Positions 1 through 9,520 are shown, numbered from the stretch's first letter. The stretch is DNA of 64,000 bases from Sulfurimonas sp. (GCF_028694605.1 NZ_JAQVKP010000004.1:1-64000), one strand, 5' to 3'. Notes: a model not told the origin generated them from the sequence alone. A program made the numbers and translations.

Positions 1-87
1 TATTTGATTGATGTTTTGTATTATTTTTGTGGTAAAAAATTATAACATTTACATGATTTCAAAAGGCTTTTTAAAATTTAAATTAGC

Positions 88-270
88 TTAAATTATTGGT
101 TGTTTGCGGGAATCTGCAAGTGGCTCGCTAATATCCACTTTTTTTTGGGAAAAGGATGTTGCCCCATAAGAATCACTCTTCAGCTTGCTTTTTGCCTTAT
201 TGTCACGCAAAAGCTGATTATAGTACATAACATTATTTCTGTGATTATCCAAATCTCTTTCCATATCCAT
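88..270 (-). CDS. small hypothetical protein (60 aa)
   Basis: A short hydrophilic protein of 60 residues, rich in Asp, Asn, Arg and Lys, with no signal peptide or membrane segment. I do not recognise the family. Support for a real gene is a GAGGA ribosome-binding site about 8 bases before the ATG and a possible -10 box (TATGAT on the minus strand, near 309-314). It follows the EnvC-like gene in the same direction after a gap of about 100 bases, so it probably has its own promoter. It could also be a spurious frame in AT-rich DNA. Confidence 0.5.
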   Translation of the reverse strand: MDMERDLDNHRNNVMYYNQLLRDNKAKSKLKSDSYGATSFSQKKVDISEPLADSRKQPII

Positions 271-373
271 CGTTATATCCTCGTCTTATCCATATTTTTC
301 ACTATTTTATCATAGCTTATCAAAAAATAAACAAAAAAAATTAAATAAAATTATATGGAATATATCAAAAATA

Positions 374-1597
374 TTACTGAAACAGAGCAACCGGATTTAT
401 ATGAAATGATTTTTGCGTTACTTCAAAAATGAGCTCATCGCCTATCCTTCCTATCACAGAACCCTTTCTTACTTTTTTTCCTTTTTCTATATCCGGTGCT
501 ATCTGAGAGAGATTTGCATAGATAGTATGAAGTCCATTATCATGCTCAACAATGACAATATTATTTAAAACAGGTGTTTTATCTGCATAGATAACTTTAC
601 CGTTAAACACTGTTTTAACTTTCTCGTTTGGCTGATTTGGCTTTAAAGAGATAGATTCATTGAAAACTTTGATACCATAGATAGGGTCCGTATAGTTTCC
701 ATACTGCTTTGTGATTTTATATGGTTCAAAAGGCGGTATAGTTTTTTCTCCGACATAGAGTTTTGTTTTTACGGCTTGGTAACTGCTTCCATGTGTTTTT
801 ACTTTTGGCAAATTGTCATTTGAGATACTCTCCTTTGAATCAAACGCTTCTGCTCTTTGAGCCTCTTCCTGAGCTTTTGAGAGTTCATCTATCTTTATAA
901 TATTAAGATTTGCCAATGTTTTTTTTAGAGAATCCTGCTTATTTAAAATCTCTTTTAACTCTTTTTTATAAGACTCTCTTGCAATTTTTAAATTTTTGAG
1001 CGACTCAATATTTGCCTCTTGTGTCTTTTTAATCTCTTTTCTTTTTGCATCAATAGAGGCTATGGCACTCTCTATTACGCTAACATGCTGATTTAAAACA
1101 TCTATGTTTTTAGAATTTTCATGAAACTCTTTATTAAGCTCTTTGATTTTTACTTTTGCACTCTTTAGCATACTTTGCAAAACTTCATACTCAATAAGCG
1201 ATTCTTCACTTGCACTATACTCCTCTTCTAAAATAACAGATAAAGAGACGCTTTGTGCGATAGTAAAAACCAACTCCTCCTCTAGCTCATTGCTGTTTTT
1301 TCTTAAGCTCTCTTGAACACCTTTTAGAGATTTAATCTCTTCAACATTTGTATCATAACTTCCCTCTTTTTCTACAAGTTCATCCTGAAGTTTTTTAAGA
1401 ATTTGCTGCTGATGGGCAATCTCTTTTTCATGAGAGATAATTGCTTGTGCGGTCTCATCCATTTTTTGACTGATAAGCTCTTGTGTCTTTGCGTAAACGC
1501 CTATCTCTGAGCTTGTTTTTTCTATTTTTGTATCTACACTTGTCTTTGCCATTAAAGAAAATGGAATAAGCAGGAAAAAAGGAAGTAAACGAATCAT
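374..1597 (-). CDS. EnvC-like murein hydrolase activator, degenerate LytM domain
   Basis: Exported protein of 407 aa: a signal peptide (about 1-17), a long charged coiled coil (about 20-255), then a LytM/M23-type domain (about 285-405). The domain keeps the fold signature (for example GKVIYAD and GSVIGRIG), but the zinc ligands of active M23 peptidases are missing: no H-x3-D in the YGIKVFN segment, and the usual HLHFE reads LIFEV. This is the pattern of E. coli EnvC, which does not cut wall itself but activates amidases under FtsEX control. Its ATG overlaps the ftsX stop (ATGA), so ftsE-ftsX-envC are translationally coupled. The role as FtsEX partner is inferred from domain pattern and context. 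Confidence 0.85.
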   Translation of the reverse strand: MIRLLPFFLLIPFSLMAKTSVDTKIEKTSSEIGVYAKTQELISQKMDETAQAIISHEKEIAHQQQILKKLQDELVEKEGSYDTNVEEIKSLKGVQESLRKNSNELEEELVFTIAQSVSLSVILEEEYSASEESLIEYEVLQSMLKSAKVKIKELNKEFHENSKNIDVLNQHVSVIESAIASIDAKRKEIKKTQEANIESLKNLKIARESYKKELKEILNKQDSLKKTLANLNIIKIDELSKAQEEAQRAEAFDSKESISNDNLPKVKTHGSSYQAVKTKLYVGEKTIPPFEPYKITKQYGNYTDPIYGIKVFNESISLKPNQPNEKVKTVFNGKVIYADKTPVLNNIVIVEHDNGLHTIYANLSQIAPDIEKGKKVRKGSVIGRIGDELIFEVTQKSFHINPVALFQ

Positions 1598-2406
1598 GCC
1601 TCTTCTTTATGCCCTAAAACAATCAAAGATGCCAAAATAATCGAAATCATTACTGAAACACCCAAAATCATCAAAGAATCATCAACAGGATTAAACACAA
1701 CAACTTCAATGCCAATATTTCTAAATTGCTCAAGTACCCAAGGATAGGAAGAGAGATAAGCAAAAACACCAAATGAAACAAAGCTTGCTATAAGCGCATC
1801 AACAATTGCAAGTCTAAAAAGCACAGCAGAGCGCAGCCAAAGAGCAGCACCAAAAAGCCCCATAATACTCATGCGTTCATTATGCTTATACTGCCATATT
1901 CTCAACTCTTTAAAGATAAGCAGAAGTGTTACGACAAGCACAACGCTCGAAAAAAGCGTCACTACATTTTTAAAAAGAAGCAAAAGCTTATAAATGGTAT
2001 CGTGGGTATGAGCAAAATCCTCTACCTTTGTTATTGCATTGTGAGCAAGCAAGTCACTTTTTAGCTTTTTTATCTCATCCGGCGAAGGATAGTGCTTTAA
2101 TGATAGTTTATAAAATTTTGGCAATGTCAATTTTAAAAGCTCTATATTTGTACTCTTCATATCACTGCTCAATTTCTTTATAACAGAATCAGGAGCAATC
2201 TCTTGGGCTTGAGATATAATTTTATTGATTTTGGAAAATGCATCACTGCTTAACTCCTCCTTGCTTACTGCAATTACAGAGTAATTTTGTGAAAGCTTCA
2301 CCTTATAGGCATCAATAGAACGCTCAACAATAAAAAAAAGCTGCATTGAAAAAAGTATGCTTAAAAGTGCAACAACAAGCGAGAGGTGATTTCTAACTGA
2401 TTTCAT
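1594..2406 (-). CDS. ftsX: cell division protein FtsX
   Basis: Integral membrane subunit of the FtsEX complex, which couples ATP hydrolysis to control of septal wall hydrolysis. The 270-aa protein has a first membrane segment near residues 10-30, an extracytoplasmic loop, and three further segments in the C-terminal half, the usual FtsX topology. The ATG at 2406 is preferred because GGAA sits 6 bases upstream; an in-frame ATG at 2418 has no ribosome-binding site. The start lies inside the end of ftsE and the stop overlaps the start of the EnvC-like gene, so all three are coupled. Confidence 0.88.
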   Translation of the reverse strand: MKSVRNHLSLVVALLSILFSMQLFFIVERSIDAYKVKLSQNYSVIAVSKEELSSDAFSKINKIISQAQEIAPDSVIKKLSSDMKSTNIELLKLTLPKFYKLSLKHYPSPDEIKKLKSDLLAHNAITKVEDFAHTHDTIYKLLLLFKNVVTLFSSVVLVVTLLLIFKELRIWQYKHNERMSIMGLFGAALWLRSAVLFRLAIVDALIASFVSFGVFAYLSSYPWVLEQFRNIGIEVVVFNPVDDSLMILGVSVMISIILASLIVLGHKEEA

Positions 2407-3064
2407 GTATGTTTCCATATTCTATGTGAAAATGTTTATAATCAACGTTCAGATTTTTTGGAATATTATGCGTAACGACAATAACTGTTGTTTTGAGTTG
2501 ATTATTTGCACCTTCTAAAAGATTCCAAATAAGTTGTGAAGAGTACTCATCAAGGTTTCCTGTAGGCTCATCCGCCATAATCAAAATAGGATTGTGCGCA
2601 AGCGCTCTTGCCATGGCAACTCTTTGCTGCTCTCCGCCGCTTAGTTCTAGCGGATACTTTCCTATTTGATGATTAAGGCGAACATGTTTTAAAAGTTTCT
2701 CAACCTGATCTTGAGCAACATTTTTAAGATAGCCGTTTATCAACAGAGGAAGCATAATATTTTTTTCTATTGTCCACTCTTTGACAAGTTTATAATCTTG
2801 AAAAACAATTCCCATATGCCTTCTTAAAAAATTAAGTTTTGAACGTGAAATGGCTTTAAGCTCAACACCGCCGACTACAAGAGAACCTTGCTTAGGCTTG
2901 AGCGCTCCATAAAGAGACTTGAGAAGCGTTGACTTCCCGCTTCCGCTTGCTCCTGTAATAAAGACAAAATCGCCGGAGTTTATGGAGAAACTTGCTTTAT
3001 TGATAATGGTTTCATTGTTAGAATATGCCAAAGAGAGGTCTTGAGCGATAATAACTTTATCCAT
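2393..3064 (-). CDS. ftsE: cell division ATP-binding protein FtsE
   Basis: Cytoplasmic ABC ATPase of FtsEX, 223 aa. Walker A (GASGSGKST, about residue 40), the ABC signature (LSGGEQQR, about 141) and Walker B followed by DEPTGNLD (about 158) are intact. LolD/MacB-type ATPases look similar, but an FtsX-like permease and an EnvC-like protein directly downstream favour FtsE. It overlaps the end of trmB by 8 bases and ftsX by 14. Confidence 0.92.
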   Translation of the reverse strand: MDKVIIAQDLSLAYSNNETIINKASFSINSGDFVFITGASGSGKSTLLKSLYGALKPKQGSLVVGGVELKAISRSKLNFLRRHMGIVFQDYKLVKEWTIEKNIMLPLLINGYLKNVAQDQVEKLLKHVRLNHQIGKYPLELSGGEQQRVAMARALAHNPILIMADEPTGNLDEYSSQLIWNLLEGANNQLKTTVIVVTHNIPKNLNVDYKHFHIEYGNIHEIS

Positions 3065-4229
3065 GAAGCGCCTCGCTTAAAAATTTATGTGCCAAAAGAT
3101 TGCTTCTTGATTTGAGCGGTTTTTTTGGATAGTAATGTGCGCTTTCGCCTCTGATGATTACATATACATGTTCGGGCTTATCAAAACTTCCCATAGAAAG
3201 ACGCAGCATAACCCCATCTTCAAGGGTGTAGCTTCTCTCAAAATTAAGAAAACCTCCATCAAATTTTTTGACAGTTTTGTAAAAGTCCAGTATCTCTTGC
3301 GGTTTTAGTCGCACTGTAGAAAAATCAAAATCTCCCTCAAGCAAAAGCTCCAAAGACTCCTCATCGTTTATCATAGTTAGGTCATAGATGTTTTTTTCCA
3401 TCTTTTTCCACCTATCTTCATACTTGCTCGTAACTGCAATATCTTTGTTTTTATTGATATGAAGTGTGGTTCTGTTTAGGGCTATAAATGTCTCATAAGA
3501 GTATGAATAGTAGTTTTCACTGTCCGTTCTAAGCTCTAGCGTTCCACCTACATTTAAAATACGCCTTGCTTCTTCAACAAATGCGCTTGAGATAACTCTT
3601 CTGTGTGGTTTCTTATCCCATGGAACAGGAAAATGAACATAAATTTTCTCTACAATATTGGATGGAACAAGCTCCATAAAAAGTCTTGCATCATAGTTGA
3701 GCACCAAAATATTATTAAGATTTTGGATTGTGATTTGCTTTAAAACCTGTTCAATAGAGGGGGTGTGAATCTCTATCCCAATAAATAAAACATCTGGATT
3801 TTTAGAGGCTTGATGAAGCAAGTGACGACCCGAACCAAAACCAACCTCTATACGGATTTTTTTATTTTCCGGAAAATTTTCTGCAAAATAAGTTATATCT
3901 TTAAGAGCTGTTACTTCTCTAAGATGGATATTTTTTTGGTGATGAGGTACATTGGATGCGACAACGTCCATTCCGGAGAGATGTGCGTAAGATAGAAGTG
4001 CTTTATGTACATTATAGACAGAAGTCGGTCTTGTAAGCTTATCGCTTTTTAGAAGTTTCTTACCCTCTTCATCAATTACCAACAAAAAAAAATCATCTTC
4101 ATCTACTTTGACAGAGATGAGCTTTTCCTCCTGGTATGATGTGTTTTTTGCCATAAAATAGAAAGAGACTCCATCTGCAGAAGATGGAAACTCTATCTCT
4201 TTAAACTCTTTTATATGTAAATGCGGCAT
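3057..4229 (-). CDS. trmB: tRNA (guanine-N7)-methyltransferase TrmB with N-terminal extension
   Basis: S-adenosylmethionine-dependent enzyme forming m7G46 in tRNA. The SAM-binding loop (GFGSGRHLL) and the TrmB motif ([13 protein letters not shown]) are both present. At 390 aa it is far longer than the roughly 240 aa of E. coli TrmB: about 120 residues precede the SAM fold and about 60-80 follow the core. I do not recognise the extensions; long forms are known in this phylum. It lies between the FN3 lipoprotein (10-base gap) and ftsE (8-base overlap), so it probably shares their transcript. Confidence 0.88.
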   Translation of the reverse strand: MPHLHIKEFKEIEFPSSADGVSFYFMAKNTSYQEEKLISVKVDEDDFFLLVIDEEGKKLLKSDKLTRPTSVYNVHKALLSYAHLSGMDVVASNVPHHQKNIHLREVTALKDITYFAENFPENKKIRIEVGFGSGRHLLHQASKNPDVLFIGIEIHTPSIEQVLKQITIQNLNNILVLNYDARLFMELVPSNIVEKIYVHFPVPWDKKPHRRVISSAFVEEARRILNVGGTLELRTDSENYYSYSYETFIALNRTTLHINKNKDIAVTSKYEDRWKKMEKNIYDLTMINDEESLELLLEGDFDFSTVRLKPQEILDFYKTVKKFDGGFLNFERSYTLEDGVMLRLSMGSFDKPEHVYVIIRGESAHYYPKKPLKSRSNLLAHKFLSEALHG

Positions 4230-4239
4230 TAATTCTCGT

Positions 4240-5625
4240 TTAGTTAAAATCTTTCATAGGGATAATCACCTCTTCAACAGGTGCGGCTACTGGCGGCTGC
4301 TTAACAGTGCTTTTTTGCTCAACTTCTCTCTCAATGACAGCAGGTTCTCTCTTTTTTGGAACCATATTTTTGTCTTCGATTATCATCTTAATCTCTATAC
4401 TAGGCTCTGATTTAATCCCATTTGCATCTACGGCAAATATCTTATAATAGTAAGTTTTCTCATTCTGCACATTGGAGTCTATAAATTGATTTCCTTTTAT
4501 ATTTTGAAAATCTTCAATTGAGCTCTCAAAAAAACTTTTACTTGATTTCTTCTGCACTATGTAGCTTTTTGCCCTAGAATCAGTACTAATCCAAGAGAGT
4601 TTTACCTGTCCGTTTACATATTTCGCTTCTGCAAGTGAAGGAGCAGCAGGCTTTACCAATGTTCTTCCAAGTGCACTGTAATTTGAGTTAATGCTCTCCA
4701 GTTTATCTCTATCTACAACACTCACTCTATAAAAATACTCTTGACCATCCTCTTTTACCATATCAACATAAGAGTTTGACTTTGTTTCAGCAAGCAGTTC
4801 ATAACTTCCATTAATGCTTCCAGATCTGTAAACTCTGTACATCAAAAAGTCAACTGTTTCACTTTTTTTCCAGTTAACTTCTATCTTCTTCGGTATATCA
4901 GTAGAAGCTACTACCTGCATAATTTGGGCAGGAAGCTCTTTTGTTAAAACGGTAACTTCCTGACTTGGCTTGGAAATAATTCCATCAAATGTTTTTACCC
5001 GAATACGATATATATAGGTAAAATTATCTTTTAACTCGGTATCGATATATTCTGCATTCAAACGTCCGTCCACCGTTGCTATATCAGTCCACTTACTGCT
5101 TTCAAGAGTTCGTCTTTGAACAATATAGGATTTAACTTTCTCATTTGCATGCGGACGCCATATAACTTTGGCGCTTCTTGGCATTCCCTGTCTGCTGTGA
5201 ATCCAAATAACAGATTCCAACTCAGGAAGAGAAGCAATAACCGTTGCCGCACTTTTTTGTGATTCCGCTTTTGTACTATATGTTTTAAAATAGTAGCTAT
5301 AGCGTTTATTTGGCTCTATATTTGTATCAAGATAGTGTGTTGAAAAACGGCTGGCAACAGTATCGTAGTATGCGTCCTTCTTGCTATCGTCTTGACCGAC
5401 TATGGTTCTATAGATATAAACACCCTCTACTCTTTGGTCATCAATCGCTTTCCACTCAAGAGCTATCGAATTTGTATCTATTATTGTACCATTTGGCGTA
5501 AGCTCTACCATCGGTAAAGTAGTATCAATAATCGTCTCTTTTTTAGGTACAGGAACCGTACCACTGCATCCACTAAAAATAAGTAGCGAAACCGCGTACA
5601 ATGTTGCTAATGTCTGTAACTTCAT
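4240..5625 (-). CDS. fibronectin type III repeat lipoprotein
   Basis: Lipoprotein of 461 aa. Residues 1-20 form a lipoprotein signal ending in a lipobox (LIFSGC), so the mature protein should be lipidated at Cys20. About four FN3-type beta-sandwich repeats follow (roughly 40-130, 135-230, 232-325, 330-415), recognisable by recurring YxYRV/YYYKI strands and L-x-W segments, then a Pro/Glu/Val-rich tail. No catalytic motif was found; a structural or binding role in the envelope is an inference. Its first 53 bases overlap the end of the upstream pseudouridine synthase in another frame. Confidence 0.82.
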   Translation of the reverse strand: MKLQTLATLYAVSLLIFSGCSGTVPVPKKETIIDTTLPMVELTPNGTIIDTNSIALEWKAIDDQRVEGVYIYRTIVGQDDSKKDAYYDTVASRFSTHYLDTNIEPNKRYSYYFKTYSTKAESQKSAATVIASLPELESVIWIHSRQGMPRSAKVIWRPHANEKVKSYIVQRRTLESSKWTDIATVDGRLNAEYIDTELKDNFTYIYRIRVKTFDGIISKPSQEVTVLTKELPAQIMQVVASTDIPKKIEVNWKKSETVDFLMYRVYRSGSINGSYELLAETKSNSYVDMVKEDGQEYFYRVSVVDRDKLESINSNYSALGRTLVKPAAPSLAEAKYVNGQVKLSWISTDSRAKSYIVQKKSSKSFFESSIEDFQNIKGNQFIDSNVQNEKTYYYKIFAVDANGIKSEPSIEIKMIIEDKNMVPKKREPAVIEREVEQKSTVKQPPVAAPVEEVIIPMKDFN

Positions 5626-6544
5626 CTATCTGCTCCGTATTAAATTTTTTGCTAACGTACTCTTTTGTCTCCTTATCCAAAGGCGCTACAAAAGATACCT
5701 GTTTTTTTGTCGTCGGGTGTATAAAGTATATGCTGTACGCATGAAGCAAAATACGTTCCGATTTCTCTAGTTTTGGGCTTTGAGCATAAATATGATCTCC
5801 CACGATATGGCGATTTATCTTCTCTAAATGAACACGGATTTGATGTGTTCTTCCCGTAAAAAGCTTACATGCAATAAGCTGATTTTTTTCATCTTTTGAT
5901 AACGCCAATGCTTTAAAAAGAGTTTTTGCATATTTTCCATGCTCCAAACATGCCATCTTAAGTCTATTGTGCGGACTTCTGGCGATAGGGCATTCCACTG
6001 CAACCATATCTTCTTTAAGCGGTGGATTAACAACGGCTAAGTAATACCTTCCCATGCTTTTATCTTGAAGTTGGTTGGATAAAAACTCATGTGACGCATT
6101 ATTTTTAGCTATAACCATTGCACCGCTGGTACCTTTGTCAAGCCTATGCACGATTCCGTGTCTCTCATCTCCGCTGAGCGTTGAGAGGCGAATCCCTTTA
6201 TGCTTAAGCCAGTCAACCAGTGTCGCTTCTTTAACGCTTGGAGCAGGATGCACGGTCAATCCGCTTGGCTTATTAATAACCAACACATCATCATCTTCAT
6301 AAAGAACCTCAACGCTAAAATCTATCTCTAGTGCAGGTTGCATTTTGGCATCAGGCAAATTTACCGTAACAATTTGATTCTCTTTAAGTTTAACCCCTGC
6401 ACGTGAAACAATCTTGCCGTCCACAAGAACAGACTCTTTTAAAATAAGCTGTGCAATCTGTGAACGACTTTGACCTATCTGCGATGCAAGAAACGTATCA
6501 AGACGCTCTACATTATCGCAAATATAAGTTTGTGTTCCATTCAT
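5573..6544 (-). CDS. rluD: RluA/RluD-family 23S rRNA pseudouridine synthase
   Basis: Converts uridine to pseudouridine in large-subunit rRNA. An N-terminal S4 RNA-binding domain (about 10-65) is followed by the RluA-type catalytic domain with the active-site motif HRLDKGTSG (catalytic Asp) and the conserved TGRTHQIRVH segment. Length, 323 aa, is normal for RluD. Which of the RluA/C/D group it is cannot be settled by eye; the S4 domain excludes RluA itself. It is divergent from rodA. The last 53 bases also encode the signal peptide of the FN3 lipoprotein. Confidence 0.85.
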   Translation of the reverse strand: MNGTQTYICDNVERLDTFLASQIGQSRSQIAQLILKESVLVDGKIVSRAGVKLKENQIVTVNLPDAKMQPALEIDFSVEVLYEDDDVLVINKPSGLTVHPAPSVKEATLVDWLKHKGIRLSTLSGDERHGIVHRLDKGTSGAMVIAKNNASHEFLSNQLQDKSMGRYYLAVVNPPLKEDMVAVECPIARSPHNRLKMACLEHGKYAKTLFKALALSKDEKNQLIACKLFTGRTHQIRVHLEKINRHIVGDHIYAQSPKLEKSERILLHAYSIYFIHPTTKKQVSFVAPLDKETKEYVSKKFNTEQIDEVTDISNIVRGFATYF

Positions 6545-6559
6545 TATAAACCTTTATGA

Positions 6560-6565
6560 TACAAT
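6560..6565 (+). promoter_or_regulatory. -10 box candidate for rodA
   Basis: TACAAT lies 27 bases before the rodA TTG start in the short divergent gap between rluD and rodA; an overlapping TATGAT begins at 6555. No good -35 hexamer was seen, which is common in this phylum. Confidence 0.4.
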
Positions 6566-6591
6566 TTCTAAATTTTTATGGAGTTTAAAAT

Positions 6592-7704
6592 TTGTGGAGA
6601 ATTGATAACCGCATTTTAGCACAATTTGATATATTTTCCATTATCTTAATTATTCCTCTTGTGCTTACATCCAACTGGCTTATAGGAGAAGCCGTTCCGG
6701 CACTTGCGCAAAAACAGCTGGCTTATATAGGGGTTGCGGCATTAACATTTCTAGCCGTTTTTTTACTTCCCATTCGTAGAATGAACTGGCTTATTCCTTT
6801 TATCTACTGGATTAGCATCTTTCTTCTTTTTATGGTTGAGTTTTTTGGGCATGCAAGGCTGGGCGCACAAAGATGGATAGATATACCTTTTATTAACGCC
6901 ACTATTCAGCCATCAGAATTTGTAAAACCCGCCTTAATTTTAATGCTTGCCTATCTCATCAACAAATCGCCTCCGCCAATGAACGGATACAAACTCAAAG
7001 AATTTCTAAAAATCAGTTTCTATATTTTGCTGCCTTTTATTCTTATAGCAAAAGAGCCTGATTTAGGCACTGCCCTTGTGCTTCTTCTTATAGGTTTTGG
7101 GGTGCTATTTTATATCGGTGTTTACTGGAAAATATGGGCATTTTTAGTTGGTGGGATTCTGCTTTTTTCGCCGATTGCCTACCAATTTTTACTTCACGAC
7201 TACCAAAGGACAAGAATCCATGATTTTGTAAGCGAAAAACCGTCCTACCATGTGCAGCAGTCTATTATCGCCATTGGTTCAGGCGGATGGAACGGTAAAT
7301 CCAAAGAAGATGCGACACAGACACAGATGCGTTTTTTACCTATTGCAACAAGCGATTTTATCTTTGCTTTTTTGGTTGAGAGAACCGGATTTTTAGGCGC
7401 AATGGGTGTTATCTTGCTATATGCTTTGCTTATCCTGCATCTCATGAGCCTAAGCATCTTCAATAGTGATTATTTTATAAAAGTTGTAACCATAGCCATT
7501 GCATTTATGATTTTTATCTATATGGGGGTAAATATCTCTATGACCATAGGATTTGCCCCTGTTGTTGGAGTTCCTTTGCCTATGTTTAGTTATGGGGGAA
7601 GCAGCTTTATCAACTTTATGATTCTATTTGCGATTATGCAAAATCTCATTACGTTTAGATATAAAGACATGTATGACGGGCGTGGAACAAAGAGTTTTCT
7701 CTAA
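6592..7704 (+). CDS. rodA: rod shape-determining protein RodA (SEDS glycosyltransferase)
   Basis: SEDS-family peptidoglycan polymerase that extends lateral wall glycan strands with a class B PBP. The 370-aa protein has about ten membrane segments and the SEDS signatures GARRWIDIPF-like (here GAQRWIDIPF), QPSEFVKPALI, KEPDLGTALVLL and GVPLPMFSYGGSS. RodA rather than FtsW is favoured by similarity to the Campylobacterota RodA form and absence of nearby mur genes. The start is TTG: GGAG at 6580-6583 is 8 bases upstream and no ATG fits. It is divergent from rluD. Confidence 0.9.
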   Translation: MWRIDNRILAQFDIFSIILIIPLVLTSNWLIGEAVPALAQKQLAYIGVAALTFLAVFLLPIRRMNWLIPFIYWISIFLLFMVEFFGHARLGAQRWIDIPFINATIQPSEFVKPALILMLAYLINKSPPPMNGYKLKEFLKISFYILLPFILIAKEPDLGTALVLLLIGFGVLFYIGVYWKIWAFLVGGILLFSPIAYQFLLHDYQRTRIHDFVSEKPSYHVQQSIIAIGSGGWNGKSKEDATQTQMRFLPIATSDFIFAFLVERTGFLGAMGVILLYALLILHLMSLSIFNSDYFIKVVTIAIAFMIFIYMGVNISMTIGFAPVVGVPLPMFSYGGSSFINFMILFAIMQNLITFRYKDMYDGRGTKSFL

Positions 7705-7737
7705 AAATTCTGATTTGTCAATGGGCGTGGGATAAAA

Positions 7738-7814
7738 TGGCGCAGCGGACGGGGCTCGAACCCGCGACCCCCTGCGTGACAGGCAGGTATTCTAACCAAC
7801 TGAACTACCGCTGC
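7738..7814 (-). tRNA. tRNA-Asp (GTC), copy 2
   Basis: A 77-nt cloverleaf with acceptor GCAGCGG/CCGCTGC, anticodon loop CTGTCAC (GTC), T-loop TTCGAGC and encoded CCA. Identical to the copy at 8193-8269. Last gene of the six-tRNA array. Confidence 0.97.
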
Positions 7815-7890
7815 GCATTTAAAAAGGATTTTTTGTACTAGTAAGATAAATTTTAATAAATCTGAAATTTAACACACTACAATCAAAAAA

Positions 7891-7966
7891 TGGTGGGCAT
7901 TACAAGACTCGAACTTGTGACATCTACCTTGTAAGGGTAGCGCTCTACCAACTGAGCTAAACGCCC
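7891..7966 (-). tRNA. tRNA-Val (TAC), copy 2
   Basis: A 76-nt cloverleaf: acceptor GGGCGTT/AATGCCC, anticodon loop CTTACAA (TAC), T-loop TTCGAGT, encoded CCA. Identical to the copy at 8098-8173. Confidence 0.97.
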
Positions 7967-7995
7967 ATTTTTATAACTGTAAACACCAACTAAGA

Positions 7996-8071
7996 TGGCG
8001 ACCCCTAAAGGATTTGAACCTCTGTCCCTACCATGAAGTGATAGTGTCCTTGGCCACTAGACGAAAGGGTC
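7996..8071 (-). tRNA. tRNA-Glu (TTC)
   Basis: A 76-nt cloverleaf: acceptor GACCCTT/AGGGGTC, anticodon loop ACTTCAT (TTC), T-loop TTCAAAT, encoded CCA. It sits at the centre of the array between two identical Val genes. Confidence 0.97.
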
Positions 8072-8097
8072 ACTTTCATTCAACAAAAGGTTTAAAA

Positions 8098-8173
8098 TGG
8101 TGGGCATTACAAGACTCGAACTTGTGACATCTACCTTGTAAGGGTAGCGCTCTACCAACTGAGCTAAACGCCC
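8098..8173 (-). tRNA. tRNA-Val (TAC), copy 1
   Basis: A 76-nt cloverleaf with anticodon TAC and encoded CCA, identical to 7891-7966. Confidence 0.97.
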
Positions 8174-8192
8174 ATTTTAAAATTAGACTAAA

Positions 8193-8269
8193 TGGCGCAG
8201 CGGACGGGGCTCGAACCCGCGACCCCCTGCGTGACAGGCAGGTATTCTAACCAACTGAACTACCGCTGC
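8193..8269 (-). tRNA. tRNA-Asp (GTC), copy 1
   Basis: A 77-nt cloverleaf with anticodon GTC and encoded CCA, identical to 7738-7814. Confidence 0.97.
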
Positions 8270-8281
8270 GCATTTAAAAAA

Positions 8282-8357
8282 TGGTGTCCTGTGATGGATT
8301 CGAACCATCGGCCACCTCATTAAAAGTGAGATGCTCTACCGGCTGAGCTAACAAGAC
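8282..8357 (-). tRNA. tRNA-Lys (TTT)
   Basis: A 76-nt cloverleaf: acceptor GTCTTGT/ACAGGAC, anticodon loop CTTTTAA (TTT), T-loop TTCGAAT, encoded CCA. It is the promoter-proximal gene of the array. Confidence 0.97.
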
Positions 8358-8384
8358 ATACCCTCTATTTGTTTAGAGGACGAA

Positions 8385-8413
8385 ATTATAGGCAAATAGG
8401 TTTTAATTGTCAA
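8385..8413 (-). promoter_or_regulatory. consensus sigma-70 promoter of the tRNA array
   Basis: On the minus strand TTGACA (8413-8408) is separated by exactly 17 bases from TATAAT (8390-8385), the textbook strong promoter arrangement. The leader to tRNA-Lys contains a small hairpin (CCTCTA...TAGAGG) that may guide 5' processing. A clear -35 is unusual in this window and fits a highly expressed stable-RNA operon. Confidence 0.85.
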
Positions 8414-8431
8414 GAAAAAAAGGAACAAATT

Positions 8432-9520
8432 TTAAAAAAAAGTCTCTTTATCAAGCAAAAGCAGCATTTTTACAGCAAAAAGCACACTTTGCTGCTGTAT
8501 ATAGTTTCTATCTCCTTTTAGATGAAGGCGGCTCTCTTTATGCAGCCCTTTACTTCTTACGCTTATAAAAACCGTACCTACCGGCTTATAGAGAGTCCCG
8601 CCTCCTTCACCTGCAATGCCGCTTATTGAGATAGTATAATCAGCATTGCTCACATTCATGGCACCCTCGCTCATCTCAGCAACAACTTCATTGCTAACCG
8701 CACCATACTCTTCAAGTGTTTTGCCATTCACCCCAAGCCAATTCTCTTTCATGTTGTTTGAATATGTTATAAGAGCACCTTCAAAAATCTTTGACACTCC
8801 GTTATGTTTTGTAAAATAGCAGGTTAGCAATCCACCTGTACAACTCTCCGCAAAAGCAATTTTTTTACCGCAAGATGATATTTTTTCTATGATATAGCTT
8901 GGCATATTTGACGCCGCTATAAGTTTATTTGGAAGAAGCTGTTTTGCAGAGGCAATAAACTTAGATATATTTCCATACTTTTTACTCCTTACATTAACCT
9001 GTAGCCACTCATCAATCAAACTTACAATATCAATCTTGAGATCATACATCTGTGCTATGGGCAGGAGCATTGCCATGGCACTCTCTTTGTCTTCTTCAAA
9101 AAGATGCATTGTTGCTTTAGAGTCCTCAATATCAAGCAAAATTTCCGGAAATTTCTGCATCTCATCCATGTGAACTACATTTGTTATAGAATCCTTATAC
9201 TCCAAAAGATAGCTTCCATCCTCAAAAACAGAGGAGTTTGAGGGAATCAGCATATCCTCTTTTAAGATTTGATTGTCTCCGGTGACCGTACAAAGAAGCT
9301 TGCCGATGGTTGAGAAGTGCTGTTTTGTTGTTACTATAATCTGTCTTTTATGACTATTTAACTCTTTGTCAAGATATAAAAAGAGTGAATTATCGCTCTC
9401 CTTAAAAAAAGTGATGGAGTGGATAAAGTCTGTTTTTTGCTCTATTTTTCTCATGACATACTCCCGAAGCGGTGCATTATGTACAAACTTATTGCCGATG
9501 AAAACAAGATGAAGTTTCAT
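8432..9520 (-). CDS. CinA-family protein (nicotinamide-nucleotide amidase domain)
   Basis: The C-terminal half (about residues 200-355) is a CinA C-terminal / PncC domain with the motifs FAESCTGGLL and ISISGIAGEGGG; this family deamidates nicotinamide mononucleotide for NAD recycling. The N-terminal half (about 1-195) does not show the MoCF/COG1058 domain of full CinA and is divergent; I cannot assign it. Length 362 aa is a little under normal CinA. The gene begins about 110 bases from the divergent ileS. A role in competence is not supported by anything visible here. Confidence 0.78.
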   Translation of the reverse strand: MKLHLVFIGNKFVHNAPLREYVMRKIEQKTDFIHSITFFKESDNSLFLYLDKELNSHKRQIIVTTKQHFSTIGKLLCTVTGDNQILKEDMLIPSNSSVFEDGSYLLEYKDSITNVVHMDEMQKFPEILLDIEDSKATMHLFEEDKESAMAMLLPIAQMYDLKIDIVSLIDEWLQVNVRSKKYGNISKFIASAKQLLPNKLIAASNMPSYIIEKISSCGKKIAFAESCTGGLLTCYFTKHNGVSKIFEGALITYSNNMKENWLGVNGKTLEEYGAVSNEVVAEMSEGAMNVSNADYTISISGIAGEGGGTLYKPVGTVFISVRSKGLHKESRLHLKGDRNYIQQQSVLFAVKMLLLLDKETFF

